A stretch of 64,000 bases of DNA from Aquarana catesbeiana (lineage: Eukaryota > Chordata > Amphibia > Anura > Ranidae): contig NC_133325.1 of NCBI RefSeq assembly GCF_042186555.1, positions 668,823,639-668,887,638 of the forward strand, given 5' to 3'. Below, piece after piece: positions 20,626-31,450 of this stretch (positions within the stretch are counted from its first letter, which is position 1; each line of letters begins with the position of its first letter). The position numbers and the translations under genes are program-made. The notes under the pieces were generated by a model. It was not told the DNA's origin and did not search any database. It saw nothing but the letters and a program-made list of their open reading frames with translations.

Positions 20626-21668
20626 AGTTTACTATGCTTCAGTTATAAATGATCACAGTGAGTGCGTGTATTCGCTGGGTTCATTTTGAAAAGGAAGGGT
20701 CCGATAAATGACATATTTACTAGCTCCATCCCCCCGCTCTCGAGTGGCCTCCGGTGCTCAATATTTGGGGGGGTGGGGGCAAACAAACGCCACCCTAAAG
20801 CCGCGTACACACGACCGGTTTTGCCGTCGGAATAAACTCTGAAGGTTTCTCCGATGGCACTCTGCTCAAGCAGTCTTGCATACACACGGTCACACCGAAG
20901 TCCGACCGTCCAGAACGAGGCGACATACAACACGTACGACGGGACGAAAAAAAGGATGTTCAATAGCCAGTAGCCAATAGCTTCTGTCTCGTACTTGCTT
21001 CACAGCATGTGTCGTTTTTGGTTCTGTGGTTTTCCCGACAGGAATTGGTTCTGTCGGAAATATTTAGAACATGTTACATTTCTAGGTCTGTCAGAATTTT
21101 AGAAAAAAAAGTAAGATGAGTCATGCACACGATCGGAATAGACGATGAAAAGCTTCCGTCGGACTTTTTCTGTTGGACATTCCGCTCATGTGTACGCGGC
21201 TTAAGACTCTTAAGACTCCCTGGCCAATCGGGTCTCAGGATCCACTTTCTGATTGGTCAGGAGAAGACAACAGCGAATATGAATATGCTATTGCCACACA
21301 ACTTGGCAGGCTCAGGGCGCAGTGCTTTGCGCCCCGAGCCCACCATTTTTTTAAGCTAATTAGAGCCTCAGGCTCTAATCATGTGCTTCAAAAAAAAAAA
21401 CCCCATTGAAATCCATGCATCCAGCACCCTGAATGTAGATTAGGGGCCTGGCACATGGATTGGGGGGCGGCGCCCATTATGGACGGGCCGCCAATGCTGC
21501 TCTTCATCCTGAAACATCCCCTGCATCAGCCAGGAGGAGAGGAGGGAAGCCAGCAACACTGAAGGGTGGGGGTGACAACATGATGGAAGCCCAAGCAGTA
21601 GGGGGAATCTGCACTGCACATAGTGATTAGGGAGTGTCCAGGTACACCCCATGCACACATTTATGGAC
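20622..21668. mobile_element. Insertion in the DIRS relic, carrying a MITE
   Basis: DIRS ORF1 text stops at 20,621 and resumes near 21,670. The interval has no coding signal. It contains the MITE at 20,796-21,203 and repeat-like GC-rich DNA to about 21,660. Its own ends are unclear. Confidence 0.5.
20796..21203. mobile_element. MITE, CGTACACACG family copy 1
   Basis: Left end TAAAGCCGCGTACACACGAC; the right end ...CATGTGTACGCGGCTTAA is its inverted copy. The interior has several TCGGAC/GTCCGA pairs. Related copies at 33,229-33,658 and 43,862-44,292 share the terminal design. Possibly PIF/Harbinger-like; no transposase. Confidence 0.75.
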
Positions 21669-22040
21669 ACAAGTGTTCAGCCGAGGCAATGCTGCACTTG
21701 GTCACGGCTAAGAGGGCTCTATGGTTGAAGGCTTGGGCAGCCGATGAATCTTCAAAACAAAATTGGTGCAAGATACCGTCAAATGTTTTTTGGCAGTAGG
21801 ATGGAGATTGCCATCTCAAGAGTGTCAGGGGGCAAGTCAGGATTGCTCCTGCAGGACAGGAAGCAGAAGAGGTCAAAATGTTTTCCCAGCAGATTTCATT
21901 CCTCCAGGTCCAGGGAGCCTAGAACCAGCAGGCAAGTCAGAGGCTCAGGTGGCAGATGGAAGGGTACCCAACCAACCTTCCTCAGGGCACACAAGCAAAA
22001 AACTCTGAATTTTCCGCAGGATCCCAATTAGTCTTTTTAA
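21669..22040 (+). pseudogene. DIRS ORF1, C-terminal part
   Basis: KRALWLKAW-type text near 21,708, then a frame with ISRVSGGKSGLLLQDRKQKR and a basic, Arg/Ser-rich tail near 21,800-21,960, typical of the end of DIRS ORF1 with its nucleic-acid-binding tail. Frame changes and stops are present. Confidence 0.65.
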
Positions 22041-22099
22041 CGGTGTGCAGGCCCAGATAGCAGTAGGGTCCAGGTTGGCACATTTTGCGGATGTTTGCA

Positions 22100-22450
22100 C
22101 GGAAAATTGTACAGACCTATGGGTGAAGGCAACAGTCACCTGGAGCCATTTCTGCCAGTTTCACAAACACCCCTCCTCCAGATCATTTCTCCCCCACCAA
22201 GATCCCAGACGCACCACAGAAGGCAGGTATTCTGCTACAGTATCTACACACACTCTGAACCCAGCAGGCCGTAATACCAGTTCCATCTTCAGAAAGGTAC
22301 ACTGGGTTTTACTCCACCCTGTTTATGGTGCACAAGGACGACGGAGGCTGGCGTCCTGTCATAGACCTGAAAAGGCTAAACCGCTTTATCCTTCTGGAGA
22401 AATTCAAAATGGAGTCCATCCACACAATCATTTAAGCAGTACAGATGGGT
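22100..22450 (+). pseudogene. DIRS reverse transcriptase, N-terminal part
   Basis: Near 22,310-22,436 one frame reads MVHKDDGGWRPVIDLKRLN and then FKMESIHTI, the conserved start of the DIRS reverse transcriptase palm. Frameshifts lie upstream. The text is cut at 22,450 by an 888-bp insertion and continues at 23,339 after a 14-bp target duplication. Confidence 0.7.
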
Positions 22451-23338
22451 AAACTAAAAAATAAATAAAAAAAACCTGCGCTCAGTGCAAAAATAATCAA
22501 TAGTGATGAAAAAACGTGAATTGGGTCCTGCTGCTGAACACTATAACCCCGATATAAGGCAAGACTAGTTGTAAATAATAATCAGTGCAGCACTGGACAA
22601 GAGCAAAGTGAATAATAATGAAAATAAATATTACCAAAAAATAAATAGCAACAATAAAGTGATAATGTAGGTACTATAAACAATCCATAATATTGAAAAA
22701 CCATCAATGTGTAAATATTCATCTATAACAGTTCATTGTAATAGAGGAATGGTGAAAAAAAGAATGGTGAAAAAAAGGGGAGAAAAATAAGTCCAAACTA
22801 GGTGAAAAAAGTCCAAAGATATATTGGTGCAAAATCAATCCAGCGATGTGATCAACAGTGACATCCACCACCAGAGAGCAATAAAGGCTTACCAGAAAGC
22901 CTGCGACCGCCCTTATTCAGGGGGGTCAAAACAGGCTTAGTAGATCAACGTTGGTATCCTGTTGAAACCGCAATCGATGTCCTGTTGATCGCTCTCCGCA
23001 TTAACTGTGAAGTACTTGATGGCTCATATATAATCAAATCAAATCTCATCCACATCATCCACATCCAGGGACTGGAACCAGGAACAACAGCAGTTTAGTG
23101 AAAATACCGCTAGTCCTTGATGTGGATGAGATTTGATTTGATTATATATGAGCATTCTCCCCTTTTTTTCACCATTCTTTTTTTCACCATTCCTCTATTA
23201 CAATGAACTGTTATAGATGAATATTTACACATTGATGGTTTTTCAATATTATGGATTGTTTATAGTACCTACATTATCACTTTATTGTTGCTATTTATTT
23301 TTTGGTAATATTTATTTTCATTATTATTCACTTTGCTC
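22451..23338. mobile_element. 888-bp insertion with long inverted arms and 14-bp target duplication
   Basis: CAGTACAGATGGGT flanks it at 22437-22450 and 23339-23352. Arms of about 185 bases (22,604-22,790 and 23,152-23,336) are almost identical in opposite orientation, for example GATGAATATTTACACATTGA. A second, inner palindrome (23,020-23,150) is built on ATCAAATCAAATCTCATCC. The left edge outside the arm is A-rich (22,451-22,476). A 14-bp duplication fits L1-type target-primed insertion better than a DNA transposon. No coding sequence. Confidence 0.8.
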
Positions 23339-23852
23339 CAGTACAGATGGGTGACTGGATGTTTTCATTAGATCTGCAAGATGCTTGCGGTCAGTCACAC
23401 GCATCTGCAGTTCACCATCCTTCCATTTGCCTATGTACATCTCGAAGGACATTCACAAAAGTACTGCGGTATTATCCCTGCCCCGAGTGCAGGGTCTCTG
23501 GGTCTATTATTACCTGGATCCTGTTGGCCAGGGATCAGAGGGAGCTTTTGACACACAGAGGGATTCTTATCCATAACCTTACACTTCAACGCTTCTGTCT
23601 TAATTCCGTCAGCGGAGGCAGCGACAGTCAGGAAGAGAGTCTCATGGCAGTGACTCCCACTCACCTATCAGGGTCTCAGTGTCTGTTGGGCACCATGTCT
23701 TGTTGTATTCCAATGCTCCTGTGGGCACATTGGCACCTGTGGCAGTACCAGCTAGGCTTTCTAGCACAGTGGAAAAAGCAGAGCCTAGCACAACTAATAG
23801 TAGTGTCACTTACTATCAAGAGGAGCCTGTAGTGGTGGTTGAAGATGGAGAC
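23339..23852 (+). pseudogene. DIRS reverse transcriptase, central part
   Basis: Resumes with MGDWMFSLDLQDA, the catalytic Asp motif A of DIRS enzymes, then shifted text including SRRTFTKVL, a QGLWVYYYLD-like motif C context in another frame (23,485-23,520), and CLLGTMSCCIPMLLWAHWHL near 23,690. Frames change several times, so no active enzyme is possible. Confidence 0.75.
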
Positions 23853-24457
23853 TAGAGCTGCACGATTCATCGTTAAAGAATCAGATTGCGATTCTTTCCC
23901 CCTCACAATCTTAAAGCATTTTCCCGATTCTATACAAAGTTCTCTGTTCACAGCTGACAGCTGTCAAAAAAAACAAAAAAACAAACCCTCCCCAAAAGGC
24001 AGCTTGCCAAGTTTATGACAACATTGCTTAGACAGAGATAAACAGAAACATTGTAACACTTAGTCCTTTTAGATCAAAGGAATGAACTTCAGTCTGTAAA
24101 TGAGGGAAATCTAACCACTTAAAGACTAAACCTTTTTCTGACATTTGTTGCTTACAAGTTAAAATCAGTATTTTTTACTAGAAAATTACTTAGAACCCCC
24201 AAACATTATATGTTTTTTTTAGCAGAGACCCTAGAGAATAAAATGGCAGTTGTTGCAATATTTTATTTCACACAGTATTTTCACAGCGGTCTTTCAAATG
24301 CATTTTCTTTTTGGAAAAAACACACTTTAATGAATAAAAAAACTAAACCCAATTTTTTTGTATAATGTGAAAGATGATGTTACGCCGTGAGAATCGCGAT
24401 CTTTATTCTAAGCAAAAAAATCCCGATTCTCATTTTGGCCAGAATCGTGCAGCTCTA
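23853..24457. mobile_element. hAT-like MITE with nested repeat
   Basis: TAGAGCTGCACGATT at the left and AATCGTGCAGCTCTA at the right are perfect inverted ends, of the type seen in hAT MITEs of fish and frogs. The DIRS text is interrupted exactly here. A copy of the CCACTTGAAGAC repeat sits inside (24,113-24,380). I could not find a clean 8-bp target duplication. Confidence 0.75.
24113..24380. repeat. CCACTTGAAGAC-type dispersed repeat, copy 2
   Basis: TAACCACTTAAAGACTAAAC, TTTCTGACATTTGTTG, ACCCCCAAACATTATATG and AAGATGATGTTACG follow the order seen in copy 1 at 16.85 kb. Nested inside the hAT-like MITE. Confidence 0.7.
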
Positions 24458-25140
24458 AAGAAGAGCTTGAAGAACTCACGTCCCTCCCTTAGGGCCATTA
24501 GACTGGATCTTTGTTATGACAGATGCCAGCGAGAGAGGCTGTGGGGTGCATTGTGAAAGGCAGGGAGTTCAAGGCAGATAGAGATTTACGGCCAAGGGCA
24601 TAGTGTCCAATGTACTGGAGCATTTTTGACCCTCAAGGCCCTACAGAACAAGATCAGGGGCAAGTCAGTCACTCTGCAGATGGACAACAAGGCAGCAGTT
24701 GCCTATATCCAATGCCAGGGTGGAACTCGCAGCAGCATTTTACTTAAGGCAATGGAGCCCATAATGTCCTTGGCAGGTGGTCACGTTCAAGCCCTAAGGG
24801 CAGTTTAATCTCCCTGGGAGATTGAACGCTTAGGCAGACCATCTCTCACAAACTTTTCCAGATCACGAGTGGGCTCTACACCCCTAAATCTTTTCCCAAC
24901 TGGTCCACATCTGGGATGCACCCCAAATAGATATTTTTGCATCGCCCAGTAATTACAAACTCCGGAAGTTTGTGTCCAGGTGTCCGCATCCTCAGGCAGA
25001 GGGGATGGATTCTCTAGTTGCACCTTGGAACTGTGCCCTAGCCTACGCCTTTCCCCCGGCATCTCTAAAAATGAGATTGCTGGAGAACATAATACTCATA
25101 GCGTTTCTTCCATTCTGGCCACGGAGGCCCGATCCACCTC
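24458..25140 (+). pseudogene. DIRS RNase H and C-terminal region
   Basis: MTDAS-type text near 24,515 (first RNase H Asp), then a frame reading LKALQNKIRGKSVTLQMDNK and AAVAYIQCQGGTRSSILLKA at 24,626-24,808. Further frames give QIDIFAS-like text and a tail with CPHPQAEGMDSL and FPPAS near 24,980-25,070, typical of the end of DIRS RT/RNase H proteins. Multiple stops. The tyrosine recombinase expected to overlap or follow is not visible. Confidence 0.7.
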
Positions 25141-25195
25141 AGCATACAACAACCAGTTCCCCTCCCAGTGTTCCCATGCCTTCTAATACAGGAAG

Positions 25196-25296
25196 ACTTT
25201 TTATGGATCAACTGTGGGTATAGGATTGTATTATTTTAGTTTTCCCTTTTATTGGTTGAACTAGATGGATTTGTGTCTTTTCAACCAGACTATGTA
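25196..25296 (+). mobile_element. CR1 LINE 3' tail, about 100 bp
   Basis: ATGGATCAACTGTGGGTATA and TTGGTTGAACTAGATGGATT reappear at 28,323-28,410 as the 3' end of the larger CR1 copy. A severely 5'-truncated insertion, as is usual for CR1. Confidence 0.75.
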
Positions 25297-25440
25297 AGAA
25301 GGCCAATAAACACAGAGAAGGGAGAATTGTTTCTCACTGGAGTTCAAGAAAAAGATTTTATGGCGTTTCTTTTTTATCTATTGAGGGACACAGGAATTAA
25401 AGAATTCTGAAACTGTCAGGATGTCCAAAAGCAGTCTAGC

Positions 25441-25990
25441 TGAGGGGTGGGGATCAGCCACCAATGGATCCTAAGATAGCACCAGGGGCCGTTTGCAACA
25501 ACCAAAATGACCAAAGCTTGAATCTGAATAAGGTGAAGTTCCAACAGGGCTGTGGAAATGCCAACAATACAGGGGAGGTCACAGAGGATCAGACTAATGC
25601 TCAAACAAGGATCACCAAAGGACATGGAGTCCACACCAGCAGAAGCTGTGAGCCAAGTAACTAACAGGTTGGGTAATAACACTACCTGAATGGGAGAATG
25701 GAACAAAACAAGACTGGATAACAAAGGGACCACTGGAAGCTTTCATAGCCTCAAAATCCCTAAGGGAAAAATTGGACAACAGGTCAACAAGGTAGGTACC
25801 GGCCAGTCTAAAGATGACAAAAGACCCAAGCCTTCTCAGACAGGAGTCCTTCCAAAATGGCTAAGAGGGAACCACCCCATTAGATTCACAGGGACCATCT
25901 CATGTCCCACCAGACTCCCAGATATTATCCACTAAAACAGAAGGAGAGGAGAATACTATGACTATCAGTCACTAGACATTTGTAAGGCTC
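25441..25990. other. Non-coding stretch, nothing recognised
   Basis: Moderate GC, several short frames with low-complexity composition, no domain that I can name. Confidence 0.4.
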
Positions 25991-27756
25991 CAGCTGGTAG
26001 AAACGTGAAGTTGGGCCTTTTCAGACAATTGGGGATATAAGAAAAAGATTGGCCCGACTAGGAATGATGCCGTGTTGGACCTGGTAATCTCAAACCATGC
26101 AGAACTTATTACCAATATTCATATAAAAGAACATCTGGGTAGAACTGAGCATAACATGATTTCATTTAATGTTAGCTGTAAGCAAAAAACACATACAGGA
26201 AATATAAAAACACTTAACTTTAAGAGAATAAGACAGCAAATTTTCCAAGGATGAGGGCTACTCTCCAAGACTGGGAGGGAATATTGGCATCAATGAACAC
26301 AGAACAGAAATGGGAATTCTTTAAAAAGACTGAATGCGAGCTGACTGCAAGGTATATTCCCATGGGCAAAAAGTTTAAAAGGCTAAAAATAAAACCTACG
26401 TGGCTCCCAGCCAAAGTTAAAAAAGCTATAAATAATAAGAACATAGCTTTTAAAAAATATAACAAAGAAGGAACACAGTCATCATTAAACATTACAAAGA
26501 ATATAACAGAATATGTAAAAAGGAAATCAAGGATGCAAAAATTCAAAATGGTCGACAGACTGCAAAAGCTAGTAGGACAAACCCCCCCCAAAATCTTCAA
26601 ATATATTAATAGTAAAAGGGTCAATTCTGAGCATGTAGTTTTTTTACAAAATAATCTGGAGTGGGTGACTGGGGACAAAGAGAAGGCAAATGTATTAAAT
26701 AATACTTTCTTCAGCTCTGTGTATGTATGTCGATAATGGCTCAAATGGATATGGTCTAGAAATATTTAGACAGAATAAAGGTGGCTATAGCACCTGGGCC
26801 AGGTGGCATCCACCCACTGATCCTAAAAGAATTGAGCTCTGTCATTTCAAAGCTATTGTTTCTAATTTTTAGGCACTCATTAATGACTTGAATAGTACCA
26901 CTGGATTGGTGTAGGGCCAATGTGGTGCCTATATTTAAAAAGGGATCAAAGTCTTTACCAAGTAGCTATAGACTTAGTTATAGTTAGTTCAACTTCTATA
27001 GTCGAGAAGATACTAGAGAGTTTAATAAAAGACCACATAGATGAGTTCTTGCTGGAAAAAAATATTTTAAGCAATAGACAGCATAGATTCATGAAAGACA
27101 GCAGTTGTCAAACAAACCTGATTTCTTTTTATGAGGAGGTAAGTAAAACCTTGGACAGAGGGGTGGCTGTGGATGTGGTATACTTGGATTTTGCAAATGC
27201 GTTTGACAAAGTTCCCCACACGGCTAATGTGTAAGGTAAAGTCTACAGGCTTGGAAAGATCAGTTTGTAAATGGATAGAAAACTGGCTAAAAGACAGAAT
27301 TCAGAGTAGTGGTTAATGAATCATACTCTGAATGGTCTAAGGTTATTGGTGGTGTACCCCAAGGTTCAGTGTTGGGACCCTTACTTTTTAATAGCTTTAT
27401 AAATGATATATGGTCTGGGCTTAAAAGTACTTTCAGTGTTTGCATGTGTCACCAAGCTATGTAGTGGAATACCATCCTTATAGCATGTCTCCACCTTACA
27501 AGCCAACCTCAATGCACTGTTTAATTGGGCAATTATGTGGCAATTGAGATTTAATGTTGATAAATGTAAAGTTATGCACTTGGGGGCTAAGAATATTCAT
27601 GCATCATACACACCAGGGGGAGTACAACTGGGGAGTCCATAGTGGAGAAGGATCTGGGGGTTTTGGTAGATCATAAGCTTAATAATAGCATGCAATGCCA
27701 AACTGCGGTTTCCAAAGCAAGCAAAGTCCTTTCTTGTATTGAGAGGTATGGACTCC

Positions 27757-27795
<39 letters not shown>

Positions 27796-28437
27796 ATTTT
27801 GCCCCTGTACAAATCATTATTAAGACCTCATCTGGAATATGCAGTTCAGTTTTGGGCACCAGTTCGCAAAAAGGATATCGGGAAACTGGAGAAAGTGCAG
27901 GGCAACCAAACTGATAAGAGGCATGGAGGGGCTCATCTATGAGGAAAAATAAGAGGAAATTAATTTAATCTCTCTTGAGAAGAGGAGATTAAGGGAGAGA
28001 TATGAACAACATGTATAAATAAATAGGTGGTCCATATAGTGAACTTGGTTATTATTATGAGTTATTCACTTTAAAGTCATCACAGATGACAAGGGGGCAC
28101 TCTTTAAGTCTAGAGGAAAAGAGATTTCATCTCCAAATATGGAAAGGTTTCTTCACAGTAAGAAATGCTGTGAAATTTGGAATAGACTCCCTCAAGAGCT
28201 GGTTCTAGCCAGCTCAGTAGATTGCTTTAAAAAGGCCTGGATTCTTTCCTAAAGGTACATAATATAACTGGATAACTGCTGTAGCAAATATGATCATGCT
28301 TGGCTGGAGTTTTTAGCCTTCCTGTGGATCAACTGTGGGTATAGGATTGATATATGGGATTGTATGTTTTTTTTTATAATTGGTTGAACTAGATGGACTT
28401 GTGTCTTTTTTTCAACCTGACTATGTGACTATGTAAC
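25990..28437 (+). mobile_element. CR1-type LINE, 5'-truncated and decayed
   Basis: ORF2 scraps occur in order: end of the endonuclease (LGRTEHNMISFNVS near 26,135), the linker protein at 26,251-26,736 with ending PPKIFKYINSK, APGPGGIHPLI at about 26,795, reverse transcriptase DVVYLDFANAFDKVPH at 27,172-27,222, a GVPQGSVLGP-type motif near 27,352, EKDLGVLVDHKLNN at 27,645, and LEYAVQFWAPVRKKDIGKLE at 27,832-27,890. Stops and frameshifts are frequent. The 3' end carries TTGGTTGAACTAGATGGACT and finishes with a TGACTATGTAAC repeat at 28,437. A (GA)n tract at 27,757-27,794 interrupts the reading frame. Confidence 0.85.
27757..27794. repeat. (GA)n microsatellite inside CR1
   Basis: About 19 GA units with one interruption, in the CR1 3' coding region; it makes Glu/Arg repeats in two frames, which are artefacts. 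Confidence 0.9.
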
Positions 28438-28777
28438 TTAAATCACATCATTAGCAAGAAAGGCTGCCCAAGAGTCTCACAGCTAGAATGCAAAAAAAGA
28501 AGCAACAACTACCAGAGCTGTTGAAGGTTCAGGACGCTGCCTGGGGAGAAAGCATTGGAAACAATGTAATTCAGAAGATCCCTCTAGGGAGAGGGAATAC
28601 TGAGCATCATCTGAGGATACAGAATTTCTCAGAGGAGGAGAGGGAATGCCTATGTACGAAACAACTCCTGAGGGCAAGTTCTTACTAAGGCAGGAGCAGG
28701 GTGTCAGGTTACCTGAGGAGGTCTAAGTTATAGCTATGTACAGTAGCACAGGAAAAAACGCTGCAGGGCAGCTGAGA
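28438..28777. other. Non-coding stretch, nothing recognised
   Basis: One short open frame without any known motif. No repeat boundary seen until the TA at 28,778. Confidence 0.4.
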
Positions 28778-28779
28778 TA

Positions 28780-30361
28780 CAGTATCTCCCATAAGTGAAT
28801 ACACCCCTCACATTTTTGTAACATTTTATTATATCTTTTCATGTGGCAACACTGAAGAAATGACACATTGCTACAATTTAAAGTAGCGAGTGTACAGCTT
28901 GTGTAACAGTGTAAATTTGCTGTCCCCTCAACATACCTCAACACACAGCCACTAATGTCTAAACCGCTGGCAACAAAAGTGAGTACACCCCAAGTGAAAA
29001 TGTCCACATTGGCCCCAATTAGCATATTTCTCCTCCCCGGTGTCATGTGACTCGTTAGTGTTACAAGGTCTCAGGTGTAAATGGGGAGCAGGTGTGTTAA
29101 ATTTGGTGTTATCGCACTCACTCTCTCATACTGGTCACTGGAAGTTCAACATGGCACCTTATGGCAAAGAACTCTCTGAGGATCTGAAAAAAAGAATTGT
29201 TGCTCTACATAAAGATGGCCTAGACTTTAAGAAGATTGTCAAGACCCTGAAACTGAGCTGCAGAAAAGTGGCCAAGACCATACAGCAGTTTAACAGGTTC
29301 CACTCAGAACAGGCCTCGCCATGGTCGACCAAAGAAGTTGAGTGCACGTGCACCACGTCATATCCAGAGGTTGTCTTTGAGAAATAGACGTATGAGTGCT
29401 GCCAGCATTTCTGCAGAGGTTGAAGGGGTGGATGGTCAGCCTGTCAGTGCTCAGACCATACGCCTCACACTGCATCAAATTGGTCTGCATGGCTGTCATC
29501 CCAGAAGGAAGCCTCTTCTAAAGATGATGCACAAGAAAGCCCGCAAATAGTATGCTGAAGACAAGCAGACTAAGGACATGGATTACTGGAACCATGTCCT
29601 GTGGTCTGATGAGACCAAAATAAACTTATTTGGTTCAGATGGTGTCAAGCGTGTGTGGCGGCAACCAGATGAGGAGTACAAAGACAAGTGTGTCTTGCCT
29701 ACAGTCAAAGATGGTGGTGGGAGTGGCATGGTCTGGGGCTGCATGAGTGCTGGCACTGGGGAGCTACAGTTCATTGAGGGAACCATGAATGCCAACATGT
29801 ACTGTGCCATACTGAAGCCGAGCATTACGATCCCGAATAAACCTCCAAGACGACCACTGCCTTGCTAAAGAAGCAGAGGGTAAAGGTGATGGAAAGGCCA
29901 AGCATGTCTCCAGACTTAAACCCTATTGAGCATCTGTGGGGCATCCTCAAACGGAAGGTGGAGGAGCGCAAGGTCTCTAACATCCACCAGCTCTGTGATG
30001 TCATCATGGAGGAGTGAAAGAGGACGCCAGTGGCAACCTGTGAAGCTCTGGTGAACTCCATGCCCAAGAAGGTTAAGGTAGTGCTGGAAAATAATGGTGG
30101 CCACACAAGATATTGACACTTTGGGCCCACTTTGGACATTTTCACTTAGGGGTGTACTCACTTTTGTTGCCAGCAGTTTAGACATTAATGGCTGTGTGTT
30201 GAGTTATTTTGAGGAGACAGCAAATGTACACAGTTATACAAGCTGTACACTCACTACTTTACATTGTAGCAAAGTGTCATTTCTTCAGTGTTGTCACATG
30301 AAAAGATATAATAAAATATTTACAAAAATGTGAGGGGTGTACTCACTTTTGTGAGATACTG
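28780..30361 (+). mobile_element. Complete Tc1 element with about 240-bp terminal repeats (dead)
   Basis: Begins CAGTATCTC after TA (28,778) and ends GAGATACTG before TA (30,362). The two ends are inverted copies over about 240 bases. Within each, the motif AAAGTGAGTACACCCC occurs twice (outer and inner), the IR/DR layout of Sleeping Beauty-type transposons with two transposase sites per end. The outer left copy has decayed. Confidence 0.92.
29151..30090 (+). pseudogene. Tc1 transposase, frameshifted
   Basis: DNA-cut-and-paste transposase. The start ATG at 29,151 opens MAPYGKELSEDLKKRIVALH, a Tc1 paired-like helix-turn-helix. A frameshift near 29,310 moves to the frame with RRMSAASISAEVE and HPRRKPLL. 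A UAG at 29,548 follows, then MDYWNHVLWSDETKINLFGS with the first catalytic Asp and GGGSGMVWGCMSAGTGELQF. A deletion near 29,840 removes the second Asp region (the usual QDNDPKHT). The final part carries SPDLNPIEHLWGILKRKVEE with the catalytic Glu, and a UGA near 30,015. At least four lesions, so inactive. Confidence 0.9.
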
Positions 30362-30363
30362 TA

Positions 30364-31156
30364 CATGTATTGGCTCTATCCTGGAATACCAGGAAAATGC
30401 TCCCAGAACCAATAGCGGGATATAAGCTGGGATCACCCACAGCAGGGGAACTATTCTCTGTGTGTCTATGAGAAAACATGCTGTGCCACGTGGCAATCAG
30501 CAACTAGGCCCAATGTAAGGCATTACCATAAGTACTCAATCTGCAGCAGCCGGTTCTGATGAGGGTTTCAGATTGGCTGAAGTGACACAGTCACTGTAGG
30601 TGGGCAACGGAATGCAACCACAGAGCAGAGATCCATTGGAGCTTCAGCAGCAGAAGAGCAGAGATCCATTGGTGCTTCAGCAGCAGAAGTAGCAGTGGGA
30701 TGGTGCTTCCTCCAGGCTGAAATGTTGAAAAACAGAATGCAAAGTGCACAGCACTCCACCTAGCAGATGACATCATCACTCGATTATCCAGCCCTAACCA
30801 TTACTGCGGTATGATGGTGGTGGCAGCAATTGTAAAATGGTACCCAATAATACCAAGTGTGAGGTAGTTCCCAGCGCTTCAGCCCTACTGGTCCTACTCA
30901 CTATGTAAGCCTTCAAAAATAGGATCACCCTAGAGGATGTTCCATGGCTCTGGACCTAGAAAGGACTCTGTGGCTAACTAACACAGTACACAAAGATTTG
31001 AAAGGGCCACAACAAACCTAGTGCCTAAAGGTCACATTCCAGTTAAGCCCCGCAATCTTCCAGTCCAGCGGGATCTGGGTATAGCCACCAAATCTGCTGC
31101 TGAGCAAATAGGTTGCTGGGTGGAGACTAGCTCAAGCAGCGTTTTTGAAGTCTTGA
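30364..31156. other. Non-coding stretch with a 33-bp tandem repeat
   Basis: Holds two copies of a 33-base unit starting AGAGCAGAGATCCATTGG at 30,622 and 30,655. Nothing else recognised. Confidence 0.6.
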
Positions 31157-31450
31157 TTAAAAGATACATTCACCTTTGAAAAAAAAATAAATGCACATCT
31201 TTTTGCAGGTAAAAAAATGTGCATTTATTATTTTTTATTTGGAGCCTGGAAAACATTGCACCCAAGATCAGATCGTGGGTGCCATGCAGGACTCTTGCAG
31301 ACTTCTCAGTGTATATGTCTGCTCCTTGTAAAGCGCTGCAGCTGCTGGAACATGTTACATGTTCCAAAAAGAAAATAGATTCTAATTTCAGTATACTATT
31401 CACAGGGTGACACTGTGAGTATACAGGTAGCAGTGTGCCAACGTCCCAAT
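31157..31450. mobile_element. Probable TTAA-type MITE, right end unclear
   Basis: TTAAAAGATACATTCACC, then a hairpin AATAAATGCACAT / ATGTGCATTTATT (31,188-31,230) and a GC-richer core with GCGCTGCAGCTGC. This layout matches the TTAA element at 32,637-33,125. No matching right terminus was found. Confidence 0.45.

Larger units (their letters stand above)
13813..25440 (+). mobile_element. DIRS-like retrotransposon relic, split by at least five insertions
   Basis: Pieces of the DIRS Gag-like ORF1, reverse transcriptase and RNase H occur in order on the plus strand at 13.8-14.45, 20.44-20.63, 21.67-22.04, 22.1-22.45, 23.34-23.85 and 24.46-25.14 kb. The gaps are later insertions: a TTAA block, a MITE-bearing segment, an 888-bp inverted-arm element, a hAT-like MITE and a CR1 tail. 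The tyrosine recombinase that completes a DIRS element is not seen. Family assignment rests on remembered conserved stretches such as GDWMFSLDLQDA and VDHKAAVAYI-like RNase H text. Confidence 0.75.

Noticed and set aside
27642..27942. Proteins with Glu-Arg repeats
   Set aside because: Produced by the (GA)n microsatellite inside the CR1 coding region.
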